A stretch of DNA of 64,000 nt from Adiantum capillus-veneris (Eukaryota > Streptophyta > Polypodiopsida > Polypodiales > Pteridaceae): NCBI GenBank assembly GCA_014529385.2, contig CM043950.1, forward strand, positions 78,796,343-78,860,342, read 5' to 3'. Each line of letters opens with the position of its first letter. The first letter of the stretch is position 1. This document shows, piece after piece, positions 43,295-54,085 of the stretch. Both the position numbers and the translations under genes were made by a program. The notes under the pieces are model-generated. The model worked only from the letters and a program-made list of their open reading frames with translations. It was not told the origin of the DNA and did no database searches.

Positions 43295-44546
43295 AAAGTG
43301 AGGTACTGGTACCGAACTGTATGGCGTCGAGGGAGATCGCCAACAGCGTATAGATGAATTTTGGGAAGGACTCTTCGCCGGCCCACTCTGATGTGTGTGT
43401 CGTGCGATACTTGAACTTCATAAAGGTTTGCAACGCTTGCTTCTTTAGGCCGCGCCGAAAGCGACACCAAGTCATCTGAGGCTGCTTCCATGCTTTAACT
43501 TCGTCTATAGTCATGCGTCTACCTTCTTCAAGAATCTCTGAGGATGAAAATTCTTGAAACCACTTCCGACACAAAAACATGAACATACCCATTCCATGTA
43601 AAGTGACAGGAAACATACTATTCTTCGAAAAAAACTGTGCATGCAATGCAGATGAACAAAGTGATGGAGTGCCAAACCGTTCATCAAACACACGCAAACA
43701 ATGGAGTTGAATCTTGTCTTTCTGATCTAAATCAATCAACTGTAGCAAATCACAATGAATATGCCGATGCTTGATACTCAATCCTTCTTGTCCTCTTTCG
43801 GATACTGTGTCATGCCAAGGAAGAGACATGGAATGTGAATTCCTTGAATGCAAACATGTCATCATTTCATGAGTAATCCGCATACATCCGTGCTCATTCA
43901 TGAGTGAATTGTGTTCATCGTGCAATATGGTATGCCTATGAAAAGGGATCACATAAGGACGGTGACCAAAATACAAGAAAGCATCACGAATGAAACACTC
44001 GAACAATGCGTGCTGACTAATCATTCGTACACATAATACTTCCTGAGAGGGTTCTTTGGACCTCGACTTGAGAGCCAAGATCGGTTCGTCGTGATCGATC
44101 GTATCTTCTTGTGGGGGTTCATTGGAACTCGACTCGAGAGCCAAGATCGGTTCTTCGTGATCTATCGGATCTGCAATAAGGTTAGCTTCACTAGAAAAAG
44201 TATCAAATAAACCATCATCCTTGTGAACAATCACATCATTATCCTGCAAATCATCATGCTTGTGATCTTTTTCCTGCAAATTATCATGCTTGTCACTATT
44301 ATCCAATTCATCATGCTTATCATTATTATTCAAATCATGTAATGCCTGTGTGTCGTGCTTTGGAGAAGATGAGACTGAGAATCTCCTTCTCCTGATCCTT
44401 TGCAATCTATGCCTGCACACTAGAAAAGAGTCGCAACAACTCTTCGCGTTCACACGCAATGGCTGCCATTCTTTCGTCGTACTTACGATCAATTGCTGCC
44501 ATTCTTTCTTCGGCCGCCAAGCGCGCTTGCTCACGCTCTCACGCAA
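43295..44546 (-). pseudogene. Internal coding remnant: gag tail joined to integrase scraps
   Basis: A 417-codon frame. Its N-terminus is in the gag coiled-coil region but out of the gag frame. The middle has DNNDKHDELDNSDKHDNL-type His/Asp repeats. Residues ~190-235 (FLYFGHRPYVIPFHRHTILH, DEHNSLMNEHGCMRITHE) match the H2C2 zinc region of integrase at 59175-59000 in the coding relative. The C-terminus matches the pol end (AISLDAIQFGTSTSL). RT and the DDE core are deleted. No enzyme activity is expected. Confidence 0.65.
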
Positions 44547-44795
44547 TAGCTGCCTTTCTTTCTTCTCGTTTCAACTTCCTTGCTTCGCGTTCTAACTTCC
44601 TGTCCATCATCATCTTGTTGAAAGCCTCCATAAGAGATGGTGCAATCCTTGGCGTAGATGGGGAAGGGAGAGGGTCGGAAAAACACCCTGGTGGGGAAAA
44701 TTCTTCTTCGCCACCCTCATGCTCAAAACCTCCATGCAAAGTATCCATTCCGCGTCGGGTGATGACCATCCACTGAAGTCTTGGGTTCTTAAGTT
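44547..44795 (-). pseudogene. Gag N-terminus of the non-autonomous derivative
   Basis: Reads MVITRRGMDTLHGGFEHEGG, EEFSPPG, LPSPSTPRIAPSLMEAFNKM, then Arg/Glu/Lys-rich helix. It corresponds to the gag start at 63047 of the coding copy (EEFSPLGGFPDLPPSPSTPR). Gag breaks off in the coiled coil. Confidence 0.7.
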
Positions 44796-44799
44796 CACG

Positions 44800-45250
44800 A
44801 GAAACTTGGATTCTTGTGGTTCTTGGTTCTTGGGTTCTTGAGGGTCTTGAGGTTCTTGAGTTCTTGAGGTTCTTGAGTTCTTGAGATTCTTGCGGTTCTT
44901 GAGATTCGGGAGTCTTGAGGTTCTTGAGGTTCTTCTTTAGCTTGCAATCTGTGTTAGAGAAGAATCTTCTCTTTACCCGAGTTCTTCTCTTCCCACGGGC
45001 GCACCCCTTGGCGTCCTTGCGCTCACACCAAGGTTTCTTTTTCCCACCTCATGTCGATTGGCCGGCCGCTAAGTGCACGGTCCGCTCTCAATGAGTGAAA
45101 CTAGGCACAAGGCCTTCTTTCCTGGGTTTCCTGTCACTCTTCAGAAACACGAGTAGGAATCGACACGCCCAAGAAGACTTGGGTTATGTGCGACTACAAC
45201 AAGCAAAAAAAATTATTGTGGTTCTTTCCTTGCGTGATACAGAACACTGC
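44800..45250 (-). other. Leader between primer site and gag
   Basis: Untranslated region with tandem TTCTTGAG/GGTTCTTG words at 44815-44935 (plus-strand view). A counterpart is at 63110-63170. Confidence 0.6.
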
Positions 45251-45254
45251 CAAA

Positions 45255-45266
45255 GCTCTGGTACCA
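45255..45266 (-). promoter_or_regulatory. Primer-binding site
   Basis: Minus-strand TGGTACCAGAGC, one base inside the 5' LTR end; an initiator-Met-like priming site. Confidence 0.8.
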
Positions 45267-45267
45267 C

Positions 45268-46471
45268 TGTAAGGTGCAACAGAAGTGAATGTTGAACGTT
45301 GCTCAAGATGAGTGCTCCGAACTGTGCTCAAGGATTCCTTTTACTTACGGAAGGGAGAGCCTTCCGTTCCCCCAGTGAGAGAGTGCAAATGATTACAAAC
45401 AAAGTGAATGAAGGTGCTGAGACTGAGAGATAGAGAGAGAAGAGAATACGACACCAGAATGTTGTCAAACCCTCCTCCGAAGGCCCCCCTCTCTATGGCG
45501 AGAGCGGTCTACTATTGATTGCACAATCTCTACAATGCTTTGAACTTGCCGACGGTGTCAACGACGATGAGGACGACGACGAGACGGGCTGATATCTAAA
45601 AACGCTACTCGCTGAAATCTGCAAATCTTTATCTGCTGAATTTTGACTCTATGTTGGTGACGATGTCGATAGTGACGATACGACGACAACACGCTGAAAA
45701 CGCAGATGCTGAAATCTGCGTTTTTTGGGCTGAATCTGCAAACTACGTTGGATCTGCTGCTGCGGGAAGGTGAGATCTGCGAGGTTTGGGACTTCTACTA
45801 CGGAGTCTTGACACTGAAAACTGAAAACGCTGGCCTAACTATTGAAGCGGTCGCGGAGAATCTGCAAAACGCTAGGGTTGCTGCACTATCCAAAAGCGTT
45901 AGGGCTGAATCTCTCTTGTTGTCGCCAGAATGTCTTGCAAAAGCAAAACACTACGCTACTTGTTGTGCTCTGCTACTGCCGGGCTGATCTGCAATGCAAA
46001 ACGCCAGGCTAGCTGTGGATGAAAACGCTAGGACTTTGTAGACGCAAAAACGCTAGGTCTGCTAATGGGGGGGAATCTTGCTGAGAAGGTGCCTGTTGAA
46101 CATATGTTCCTGCTACCTCTTTTGTCAGAAAGTGCTAGCGCTAGGTTTCTTATGTACTTGCTTTGTAAAATTGCCCTACCCAATCCCCAACAAAAGTTGC
46201 TTAAAAATAATAAGTGAAAATTGGCTAGAATAGGGAAAATAGGTCTATGCCCTGTAAAAATGCTTCTGATGGAATCTGACTCTAATCTGACGATCATGCT
46301 CTGTGCAACCAGAGGATATGCATCTACTCTAAGTGCCTGGACATGCACGGTCTGCGAACAGACTCACAAAAGTGCCAGAACACTTCCTAATCTAGGCTGA
46401 TTGAACTGAATTGAACCCATGTTGTGAAGTAGCTTGTCCACGTACACATAGGGTTAGATGTGCACGTGACA
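45268..46471 (-). repeat. 5' LTR of the non-autonomous gypsy derivative
   Basis: 1204 bp, TGTCACGTGC...ACCTTACA in minus sense. It differs from its 3' partner by scattered substitutions and small indels, so the insertion is not brand new. Confidence 0.92.
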
Positions 46472-46476
46472 AAAAT

Positions 46477-46921
46477 CAATGGCCTCATGCCATCTCGAGT
46501 GAATCTCATCAATCGGGTAATTCTCCAGGTGTTTCGCAAATCTCGGGATCAATCTTTTCAGACACGTGCCAACCTAAAGTTAACGCTTGTACTCCGCTCT
46601 CGCAAGCTTCTCCGTCCTAAAATTTGCCCAAATCTTCATTCTTTTCTTCAGTTCCTGCGCCTGATTTCGACTAGGAGGTGTTATTTTCTGTCAGATTCTC
46701 TACAAGAACACATGTAATCTGGGATTCTTTATGGCTTTATGTCCTGTAAGACCAATGCGATGAAGACGGGAGCGCGGCCGATGCGCGACGTATGAAGGGT
46801 GGGAGTGGCTAGTAAGTCTCAGGTCGGGGCACGAAGGTTCTTTCAAAAAAAAATTGCGTGTGCTGCAAAAAAAGGATCGGATCCTCCATAGAAGAAGAAT
46901 CTTTTTGTGCTCTGATACCAC
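46477..46921 (-). pseudogene. Family 2b element, start of internal region and gag
   Basis: Minus strand from the primer site (TGGTATCAGAGCAC at 46920-46907) into gag-like text. At 46900-46850 it resembles the start of family 2 gag. The copy is interrupted by the insertion at 46471 and resumes at 42079. Confidence 0.55.
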
Positions 46922-47521
46922 TGTAACAGGCTTGGACACTCCAAGCGAGAAATCAATAGCAATAGCAACACACGAACAGAGACTTCATAATCATCGAACT
47001 TTAATAGAGAGAGTCGACACAGCACGACATAGTTCCGTGCCCAAAGAGATAGGCCACAAAAACTGGCGCCCCTTTCGGTATTTCTTTTTTCATTAATCAT
47101 TGCAAAGTACAACTCCCATGGGTCCTACTCTCAGGCTCTGCGTCCAGATGCTCTGAAAAATGAGGCCCTTGGGCTCCTTTTATTCTTACAAGGGATGCCA
47201 AAAGCAGAGCCCAAAAGCAGTTAAACTCAAAAGCAAAACTGCTTCAAAAGCAACTGGTCCTCAAAGACTGCCAAAAAAGCATTCGAGTAAATTTCAAAAA
47301 TCCGTACATGCTGCCATGTCACCAGCTAGCGCAAAAAGCGAAATTCCGTACAGTCTACTACGTCAGCCTGTCAGCGTGAATTTGAGCCTGTACATACGAT
47401 CCTCTCCATGTCAGTAGCCCCGTCAGCGCAATTTTTGGACATCCGTACTGTTTGCCACGTCAACTGCAGTATTGTCTGTCCACGTCAGCATCTGTCCACG
47501 AGTGGTCGTTAGTTTGTGACA
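46922..47521 (-). repeat. 5' LTR of family 2b element
   Basis: In plus view it begins TGTAACAGGCTTGGACACTC and ends TTAGTTTGTGACA; 600 bp. It is related to the family 2 LTRs at 48722-49381 and 55370-56023. Its 3' partner LTR is not visible; the left part of this element was lost around LINE C. Confidence 0.75.
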
Positions 47522-48524
47522 AGAGACCCACCGAGCCGACACCTACTCCAACAGCCACCTTCGCTTATGCGAGCTAGACCTGTAATTGGGCTTGTAGCTG
47601 ATATTTATGGTATCAATCTCAAAAGTTCTAATGAAGGTGCAGAGCACATGGAAAAATCAACGGCTTTAAAGCCCTAATCTTCTTTGACCCAGGAGCTATT
47701 GAGAATTTCATCCACCTCGACTTCCTCAAGCACATGGACTTTGACTATGATTCACAAGGTGGAGAACTTGAAGCTGAGCTAACCATTGGGCAAACTTGTA
47801 AGGTAATACCTCTCATTGGTGCTCTTCCGTGAACCATCCACGGATACCATGGAAAAGTTGATTTCCACATCATGAAGTTGGACAATTGCGACACTCTTTT
47901 GGGCATGACTTGGCACGACAAGAATGACGCGACACTCGAGGTCCAAAACTGAAGGATCACCTTGATACAAAAAGACAAGACAATTGTTCTCAAAGTTCGA
48001 CTGTCCAAACTAAGCCCTGAATGAATTTTCTAATTGTTTTGTATTTAGATATTGTTTGAACTTTGTTTGAAATAATGTCTAGGGAGCGTTTGGATGTAAA
48101 AGGCCTTTATATCTCATGGCACAAACCTCTTTAAGTTATTTGCGGGAAAAGTTATGAGGAAGTCGTTGAACAGCTCATGGCTTGGTCCTGGATGGTTATT
48201 TGCGAGGGGAGTGATCACCAGAAACTGTATATTTCTATACCTTGTAACATGCATATGTAAGCATTTGTGTTGCATTGTGATGTGCCAACTACTAAATATT
48301 CCTAATTGGGTGAAATTTCTTGGGTATGTAATTTAAGTGCATCGAGAAACCCAGTGCGGTCTAGGTGTCATGGCTAATTTTGCTAACCAAAATATTTAAT
48401 TTCTCGAATAAGAAATAAGAAAATTGAGTGACCCTGAGGACTGACCCTCGGATAGTTTTGAGCTAACTTGAGTTGTTTTGCAGACATAATCCCCAACAAT
48501 TACTCTTGTTTCAAGAAGAGAGGA
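47522..48524 (+). pseudogene. Plus-strand element: retropepsin remnant and 3' internal end
   Basis: 47670-48030 on the plus strand reads LIFFDPGAIENFIHLDFL (retropepsin block, D-P-G instead of D-S/T/G-G), LTIGQTCKVIPLIGALP and DNCDTLLGMTWHD, with internal stops. This is the protease region of a family 2-like element in the opposite orientation. The segment ends with AAGAAGAGAGGA, a polypurine tract, right before TGTCACAAAC at 48525. Confidence 0.65.
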
Positions 48525-48721
48525 TGTCACAAACTCTTGACATGTCAAGCCACTGAAAACTGATTGGGTTAGAGCTCCTCAAGCCTAACCCTAGCCAACC
48601 TACAGATCCTGGTAGACGGGCCTAAACTGTGACAGAAGCAGAAGAAGAAGAAGTCTTACCCACGTACAGATCATCGTCAAGTGGCCCACATAACAACATG
48701 GGTTAGCATTAATAATCCTAA
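48525..48721 (+). repeat. Start of the plus-strand element's 3' LTR (interrupted)
   Basis: Begins TGTCACAAACTCTTGACATG, like the family 2 LTR start. It is split at 48721 by the family 2 insertion and continues at 56024 after the CCTAA duplication. Confidence 0.6.
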
Positions 48722-49381
48722 TGTAACAGACCTGGACACTCCAAGTCGAGAATCTACCGCGACACCACAAATAATCACTTCAAAACAGTTCACAATTGAT
48801 TCGACACTGGCCCGGCGGAGTTCCATGCCTAGAGATAATGGCCCTAAAGACTAGCGCCCATTTTGGTATTTCTTTTTGTATTAATTTGCAACTCAAAGTA
48901 CAAGCGAGTAGCCGGGACTCACTCTCAGACTCGTCGGCATCCAGATGCTCTGAGAAGTGAGAGCCCAACTACTAATTTAAAGAGTTTACAAGGGATGCCA
49001 GAAGCAGAGCCCAAAAGCTGAAAATCAAAAGCTCTTCAAGAAATAAAGCAAAAGAGATTTCTCTCTTAAGCCTTTTTGATAAAATAAAACAAAGCTTTTA
49101 AAAGCCCTCTCTCTCTATTACGTAGCCTCCTTGCGTAGACGAAAGCTGGCCCCAAAAGCTGTCGTAAAAAGCTTGTCCGCCCACTGTACGGAATTCCGTG
49201 ATATGCGTCGCGTTTTGTGGGCTGTCCGTATGCTGCAGTGCCACGTTAGCAATGCAATCAGCACCAAGGTGTATGTGTGTTGGACTGTTTTCAGCAGTGC
49301 CAGGACAGCCACGCCATCATTTCAGCAGAGCAGGGCGAGTATGTGTGTATCGGGCAACAGCCACGTCACCAGTTTGTGACA
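48722..49381 (-). repeat. Family 2 3' LTR
   Basis: 660 bp. Plus view TGTAACAGACCTGG...AGTTTGTGACA. Nearly the same as 55370-56023 (shared GAGAATCTACCGCGACACCA and GTGTTGGACTGTTTTCA). Confidence 0.9.
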
Positions 49382-49394
49382 TACCCCCCTCTTG
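49382..49394 (-). promoter_or_regulatory. Polypurine tract of family 2
   Basis: Minus strand CAAGAGGGGGGTA immediately before the 3' LTR start TGTCACAAAC. Confidence 0.75.
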
Positions 49395-50055
49395 AAAGCA
49401 TTGTAATCGCCCTCGATTACGCCTGCAAAACAGACAAAGGCCATAAGCCGTCTTAGCAGACAATGACTGTTAGTACCGACGCACTAGGAACACACATCTA
49501 GCACATGTACCAATCAATAGTCACATCACACGACATCATGGGACATCACATTCAAAATTCATTCGGATCTTAGACCATGATTTATCGGCAATGCAATTAG
49601 CAATCGCATCCAGATCCACTTAAGACCTCATAGATGCCCGATTGACTAATCCCTATTGCAACCATGTCTATCGAGATCATTTAGACCAAAATGTTGCAGT
49701 TATTTCATCTATCAGTTTCCGAATAATATGAAACTGATTTGTTCTTGACTTCTTTAAGTGCAAGAACTGTATTTCATAAAGGCATACTGTCAACTCTCAG
49801 TATCCCTGAAGCTCAAAGAGACATCAGTGACTCTAGTATTCAAAAATCAAGGCATCTGTTGACAAAGGAGCAGAGTAACTCCCCTCCTGTGCAAACCCAC
49901 TGCACCAAATCTCCGGCCAAGCTGAATTTGGGGTTCCATTTGGAGTAGACTATGCTAAACCAAAAGATGATCTCGAGCCGCGCCGCTAATTCAGGTGAAA
50001 TGAAGTTGGCCTTGGCTCCTCCATCAAAGAAAATCAGGGCTTCTTGGTCTTTTAC
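49395..50055 (-). pseudogene. Family 2 protease remnant
   Basis: Around 50045-49985 the minus strand reads VKDQEALIFFDGGAKANFIS then PELAARLE, a retropepsin active-site block with D-G-G. The rest is degraded, and no RT follows before the 3' LTR. Confidence 0.6.
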
Positions 50056-50836
50056 TTAGCCACAAGCTCGGCAAAGTTCTGTAGTCTCGTCCATCGTGCT
50101 GGGATCAGTACCCACGCAATCTGGAACCAGTCCTGTTTTCATCTTGCCTTTTCTTCCACGTTCCTCATCTGCTCTCAAACTCTCAGGCCTCTCGTCGTTC
50201 TTGTCGTCCTGTTCTTTCTGTGCCTTTTTAGGGCACTTCACGGAGATATGCCCAGTTTCCGCGCATCCAAAGCACTTCCCCTCCTTGATGTAGCGAGCCC
50301 TCTCTTGAGGAGAGAGTTTGGGTCGTGCATACTTCTCTTTCTTTTCTCGGTTGCTCTTTTTCTTTCTACTTTCATTTGTCGAAGTCTGTTCAACCTTTTG
50401 CGTCATGATTTCATCTTTGGGGTGGGTCAAACTGCCTGAGTGAATGGAAAAACCCCGTTTCGCATGACTCATTAACTCGTGAATGGAAGCTGACTTTTGT
50501 TCCAAGCAGTGATCTCGGATCTCTATAAAAAGACCCTGGGTGAATGGCAAAACCCTATTTCGCATGACTCATTAACTCCTAAATGGAAGCTGACTTTTGT
50601 TCCAAGCAGTGATCCCGGATCTCTGTAAAAAGACCCAAGGTAAACCGCTCAATCTGTTCCTTGAACAAGATCTTCTCAAATAAAGAGGCGGGTAGAGAAG
50701 AGCTCCAGAATCTCTCGCAATAAGCGTCCACTGTATCCTTCTTGGTCATCTGTAGATGGTTCCAAGCAGTTTGTATGTCGCGTTCGTACCCTCGAGTCAA
50801 CCAAGAAGAAATAAAAGCCTTTTGAATTTCAGCCAT
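50056..50836 (-). pseudogene. Family 2 gag with CCHC knuckle
   Basis: 50836-50579 reads KAFISSWLTRGYERDIQTAW, DTVDAYCERFWSSSLPASLF, typical Retrotrans_gag. 50565-50056 reads GLFIEIRDHCLEQKSASIHE, basic ESRKKKSNREKKEK, then a perfect CCHC knuckle CFGCAETGHISVKCPKK. A ~110-bp stretch is tandemly duplicated (about 50445-50555 and 50557-50665), which breaks the frame between the two parts. Confidence 0.75.
50445..50665. repeat. Tandem duplication inside family 2 gag
   Basis: Two adjacent copies of about 110 bp, beginning GAATGG(A/C)AAAACCC and containing GTTCCAAGCAGTGATC, differ at a few positions. Confidence 0.8.
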
Positions 50837-51030
50837 TTAACTGGCGCTGTCTTGTTTAATAGAAGCGTGGACCACCAAGTTCGAGCATTTACATTAAAGT
50901 AAGAGGCATCTCACCGAATCTTAGAGTGCTCTGAGTAACGCCCTCCTGAGAAAGCTATGTCAAATTGCTGTATAAAAGACAAAGCCTTCGAAGCATCTCT
51001 ATAACCAGAAAATGTGTCAAATTTAAGCAT

Positions 51031-51300
51031 CTCCTTGCTATGTATTTGTACATGAGGATTCTTGGGCAGACCACAAATTACACGTTGCTCTTGGGCATGG
51101 GGCGGACAGTCACTCCAAACACGGCTTTCTCAAGGTCGCTCAGATGCGGATTAACCCCCATCCAAGCCAGCCTTGAAGACTGCAAGGTTGGTTGCCGCAG
51201 CAGCATCGGTTTTCTCTCACTGACCCCACGAGGATTGTCACAAAATCAAAAGCGTGCACCTTAATACTTTTGTGATCATTCAATTAAAATAGTATAGGAA
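51031..51300 (-). other. Unassigned insert, short open frame
   Basis: Family 2 homology stops at about 51030. The minus strand then has a short frame reading LLRQPTLQSSRLAWMGVNPH, LSDLEKAVFGVTVRPMPKSN. I do not recognise it. It could be a captured gene fragment. Confidence 0.25.
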
Positions 51301-51490
51301 CCTTCACAGAACAATACTTAGAAAATAATGATGATGATGTTGTATTATCGTCCGCGGCGGGCCAAAATGACCCATGGGACCCATAAGAGTTACAAGCGGT
51401 CTCCCCTCCTCTAGGCGAGAGAGGGGGTGTCATGGGTGTCTTGTAGTAGTTGTGTGTGGAGCTCCAGTATTCCGGCAAAGTACATGCCTA
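51300..51490 (-). mobile_element. LINE-like 3' tail, different subfamily
   Basis: Minus strand GGGTCCCATGGGTCATTTTG, then GCCCGCCGCGGACGATAATA and a CATCATCATCATT end. The hairpin GGGTCA-TTT-TGGCCC at 51373-51359 is the counterpart of the LINE A tail hairpin. Confidence 0.55.
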
Positions 51491-51494
51491 GAAT

Positions 51495-51500
<6 letters not shown>

Positions 51501-51542
<42 letters not shown>
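51501..51542. repeat. (AG)n microsatellite at the LINE A4 tail
   Basis: 21 AG units, directly followed by TGAAATGAAATG, the A4 tail in plus view. Confidence 0.96.
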
Positions 51543-51546
<4 letters not shown>

Positions 51547-52557
51547 AATGAAATGTTATATAAAAGTCTTCAAAAGGCCAAAATGACCTATGAGACCAAT
51601 TTGTTACAAAATAGTGAATCTGATACCATGTCTGGGTACAAAAAGACTAGAACAAAAATACTACTACTACTAGAATCCATCCTCATCTGCACTCTGGATG
51701 TCAAGAGAGTATGGCTCGAATCCTCTGCTGTAGTCTCCGTCGATGCTGTGTAGCCCCTCTCCTCAATCATGGCCGTCTTGATCTCCATAGCTCCAACGCT
51801 CGGTCGATGAGAGTGCCGGTAGTGGTCGAATGAGTGTGGGCCGAGCTCTGCAGTGATGGCTGCTCCTCTGGTTGTCCCATATCTAGTGAAAAGGAATCTG
51901 TAATCTGTCTCTTGGGATTGTCGCTCTCTAGCTCTCCCTAGTAAAGCGTCTCTATATCTGTGTAACTCAAGTAGATATAGCCCAAGACATCTCTGATCCT
52001 CATAACTCATGACCCTAGAGAAAGAACCGAAACCCTCTCTAAATAAGCAGTGGAAACGGCCCGAATCTCATAGTACATTGTGCAATGACATATGTAATGT
52101 AGCTTTGTCTATGGCTCTAGCTGACATAAGCCGCATGATAAGCGGCATATCCTGCTATCTGCTGGTATCCCTCTGAATCTACCAGTCTCAATCTCTAGTT
52201 CATGTGAGGATGTGCGTATCTGACCAATGGCACACCGCAAACCATGAGCCATATGTGTATCCATGTGGCTGGGTCGAATCACAAACCCATCTCTCGTGAG
52301 GTGGAGCTCTTTAGAAAGCAATCTTCGTGCCCGGCTCCTGTGGCGGCTCTATCCATGTCCTCCTGGTATCCAACTTCAAGTCCCGACGAATGAGTCTAGT
52401 AATCTCCACCCGTGTAAGAGACATCGAGGATGTCTGAAGAGTGTACTGGAAAGGGGGCAACCTGTCCATGGTGAAGCCATGCATCTAAAACCATGATGTC
52501 ATCTGTGCATACCAGCATGAAGTGTTCCCCTGAAAGGCTAACTGTCTGGAAGACTCA
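51543..52557 (-). mobile_element. LINE A4, 3' portion
   Basis: Minus strand. 52321-52109 (HGLRCAIGQIRTSSHELEIE, GRFRGIPADSRICRL) and 52010-51588 (YEDQRCLGLYLLELHRYRD) are the ORF2 C-terminal region. Tail hairpin at 51589-51575. It is cut at 52558 by a family 1 LTR. Confidence 0.82.
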
Positions 52558-53727
52558 TATAAGGTGCAACGGAAGTGATTGTTGAACTTTGCTCAAGATG
52601 AGTGCTTCGAACTGTGCTTAAGGGTTCCTTTTAATTACGGAAGGGAGAGCCTTCCGTTCCATTAGTGAGAGAGTGCAAATGATCACAAACAAAGTGGTAA
52701 ACACTCTGAATGAAGGTGTTGAGACTAAGAGATAGAGAGAGAAGAATACGACACCAAAATGTTGTCAAATCCTCCTCCAAAGGCCCCACTCTCTATGGCA
52801 AGAGCGGTCTACTATTGATAACACAAATCTCTACAATGAAATGGACTTGCCGACGATGAGAATGGCGACGAGACGGGTTGCAAGCTGAAAACGCTAAGGG
52901 CTCGAATTTGCAAATCTTATTTCTGCTGAATTCTCACTCTATGTCGGTGACGACGGCGATAACGTCGATGACGACGATGCGACGACGACGCGCTGAAAAC
53001 GCAGATGCTGAAATCTGCAAATAGCGGGCTGAATCTGCAAACACTAGCTGATCTGACCATGCGGCGAGGATCTGCTGGGCTGCGGGAAGGTGAGATCGCG
53101 AGGTTTCGAGGCTGTGGTACGAAGTCTAATCGCTCAAAATGGAAAACGCTGATGCTGTGGGCTGAACTGTCGCCAAGAAACTGCAAAACGCTAGGTGATC
53201 TGCAAATCTGGAAATACTAGAGGAACTGCTTAAAATCTGCTAACGCTAGGCTGATCTGCAACTGCAAACGCTGGGGCTGATCTGCATTTGATGAAAACAC
53301 TGACTGGTCTTTGGTGGCTGAAAACGCTATGTTCTCTTGCCGGTCTTGCTGAGAAGGAGCACTTCAGATGGTATCTGCTGTCTCTTCTGCCAGAAAGTGC
53401 TAGTGCTAGCTTTCTTATATATTAGCTTGGCCAATTGCCCTACCCAGTTTCCCAACAAAGTCACTTATTGATAATAAGTGAAAAATGGCTAAAATAGGGA
53501 AATTAGGTTCTGTGAACTGTAAAATGCTCTTGATGGAATCTGATGGTAATGCTGATGATCATGTTGTGTGCAACCAGAAGATGTGCATCTACTCTTAAGT
53601 GCCCGGACATGCACGGTCTGTGAACAGACTCACAAAAGTGCCAGAACACTTCCTAAGCTAAGCTAATTGAACCCTTGTCATGAAGTAGCTTGTCCACATG
53701 CACGTAGGGTTAGCTGTGCACATGACA
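52558..53727 (-). repeat. Family 1 LTR inserted next to LINE A4
   Basis: 1170 bp. Plus view TATAAGGTGCAACGGAAGTG...GTGCACATGACA (first bases mutated from TGTAAGG). Followed on the right by a polypurine tract (53728-53743 in plus view CCCCTCCTTTTTAAAG) and pol C-terminal sequence, so it is a 3' LTR. Confidence 0.88.
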
Positions 53728-54085
53728 TCCCCTCCTTTTTAAAGTGAGGTACTGGTACCAATCTGCATGGCTTCCTTGTAGGCTGCCAACAATTCGGGAT
53801 AATCTTTGAAATTCTCTTCATCAACCCACACTGCCTTGTGGGTGCCTCGATCCTTGAACGTCGTCTCCCTTGCTTCTTTGAACCATGGCAAAACCGATGC
53901 AGCAACGCTTGCTTTGGCTCCATGAATTCAGCTTCATCGATGATCTCCAATTCTTCTTCTTCTGAAATGTCCTTTGGAGGTGTTCCCTAAACACTTTCAA
54001 CCAAGAAACAAAGAAAACGTTATGCATTGACCATGAGTTAGGCATTTGCAATTTCATTGAAACCTCATTTATCTTTTTAATGACA
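53728..54085 (-). pseudogene. Family 1 pol C-terminus fused to family 2 gag
   Basis: The frame 54306-53821 starts as family 2 gag (ESRKRKSDPEKKEKDARPKL), enters the knuckle (CFGCGET) and switches at about 54085 to VIKKINEVSMKLQMPNSWSM, HNVFFVSWLKVF, the region C-terminal to the gypsy integrase core. It is a chimeric junction in one continuous frame. The fusion is a by-product and is not expected to have a function. Confidence 0.75.

Larger units (their letters stand above)
42075..46476 (-). mobile_element. Non-autonomous gypsy derivative with intact ends
   Basis: 3' LTR 42080-43281, 5' LTR 45268-46471, perfect 5-bp target duplication AAAAT at 42075-42079 and 46472-46476. A primer site and polypurine tract are present. 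The ~2-kb interior keeps only the start of gag and scraps of integrase and pol C-terminus. Protease, RT and RNase H are missing, so it relied on a coding relative such as 56871-64000, with which it shares LTRs. Confidence 0.92.
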
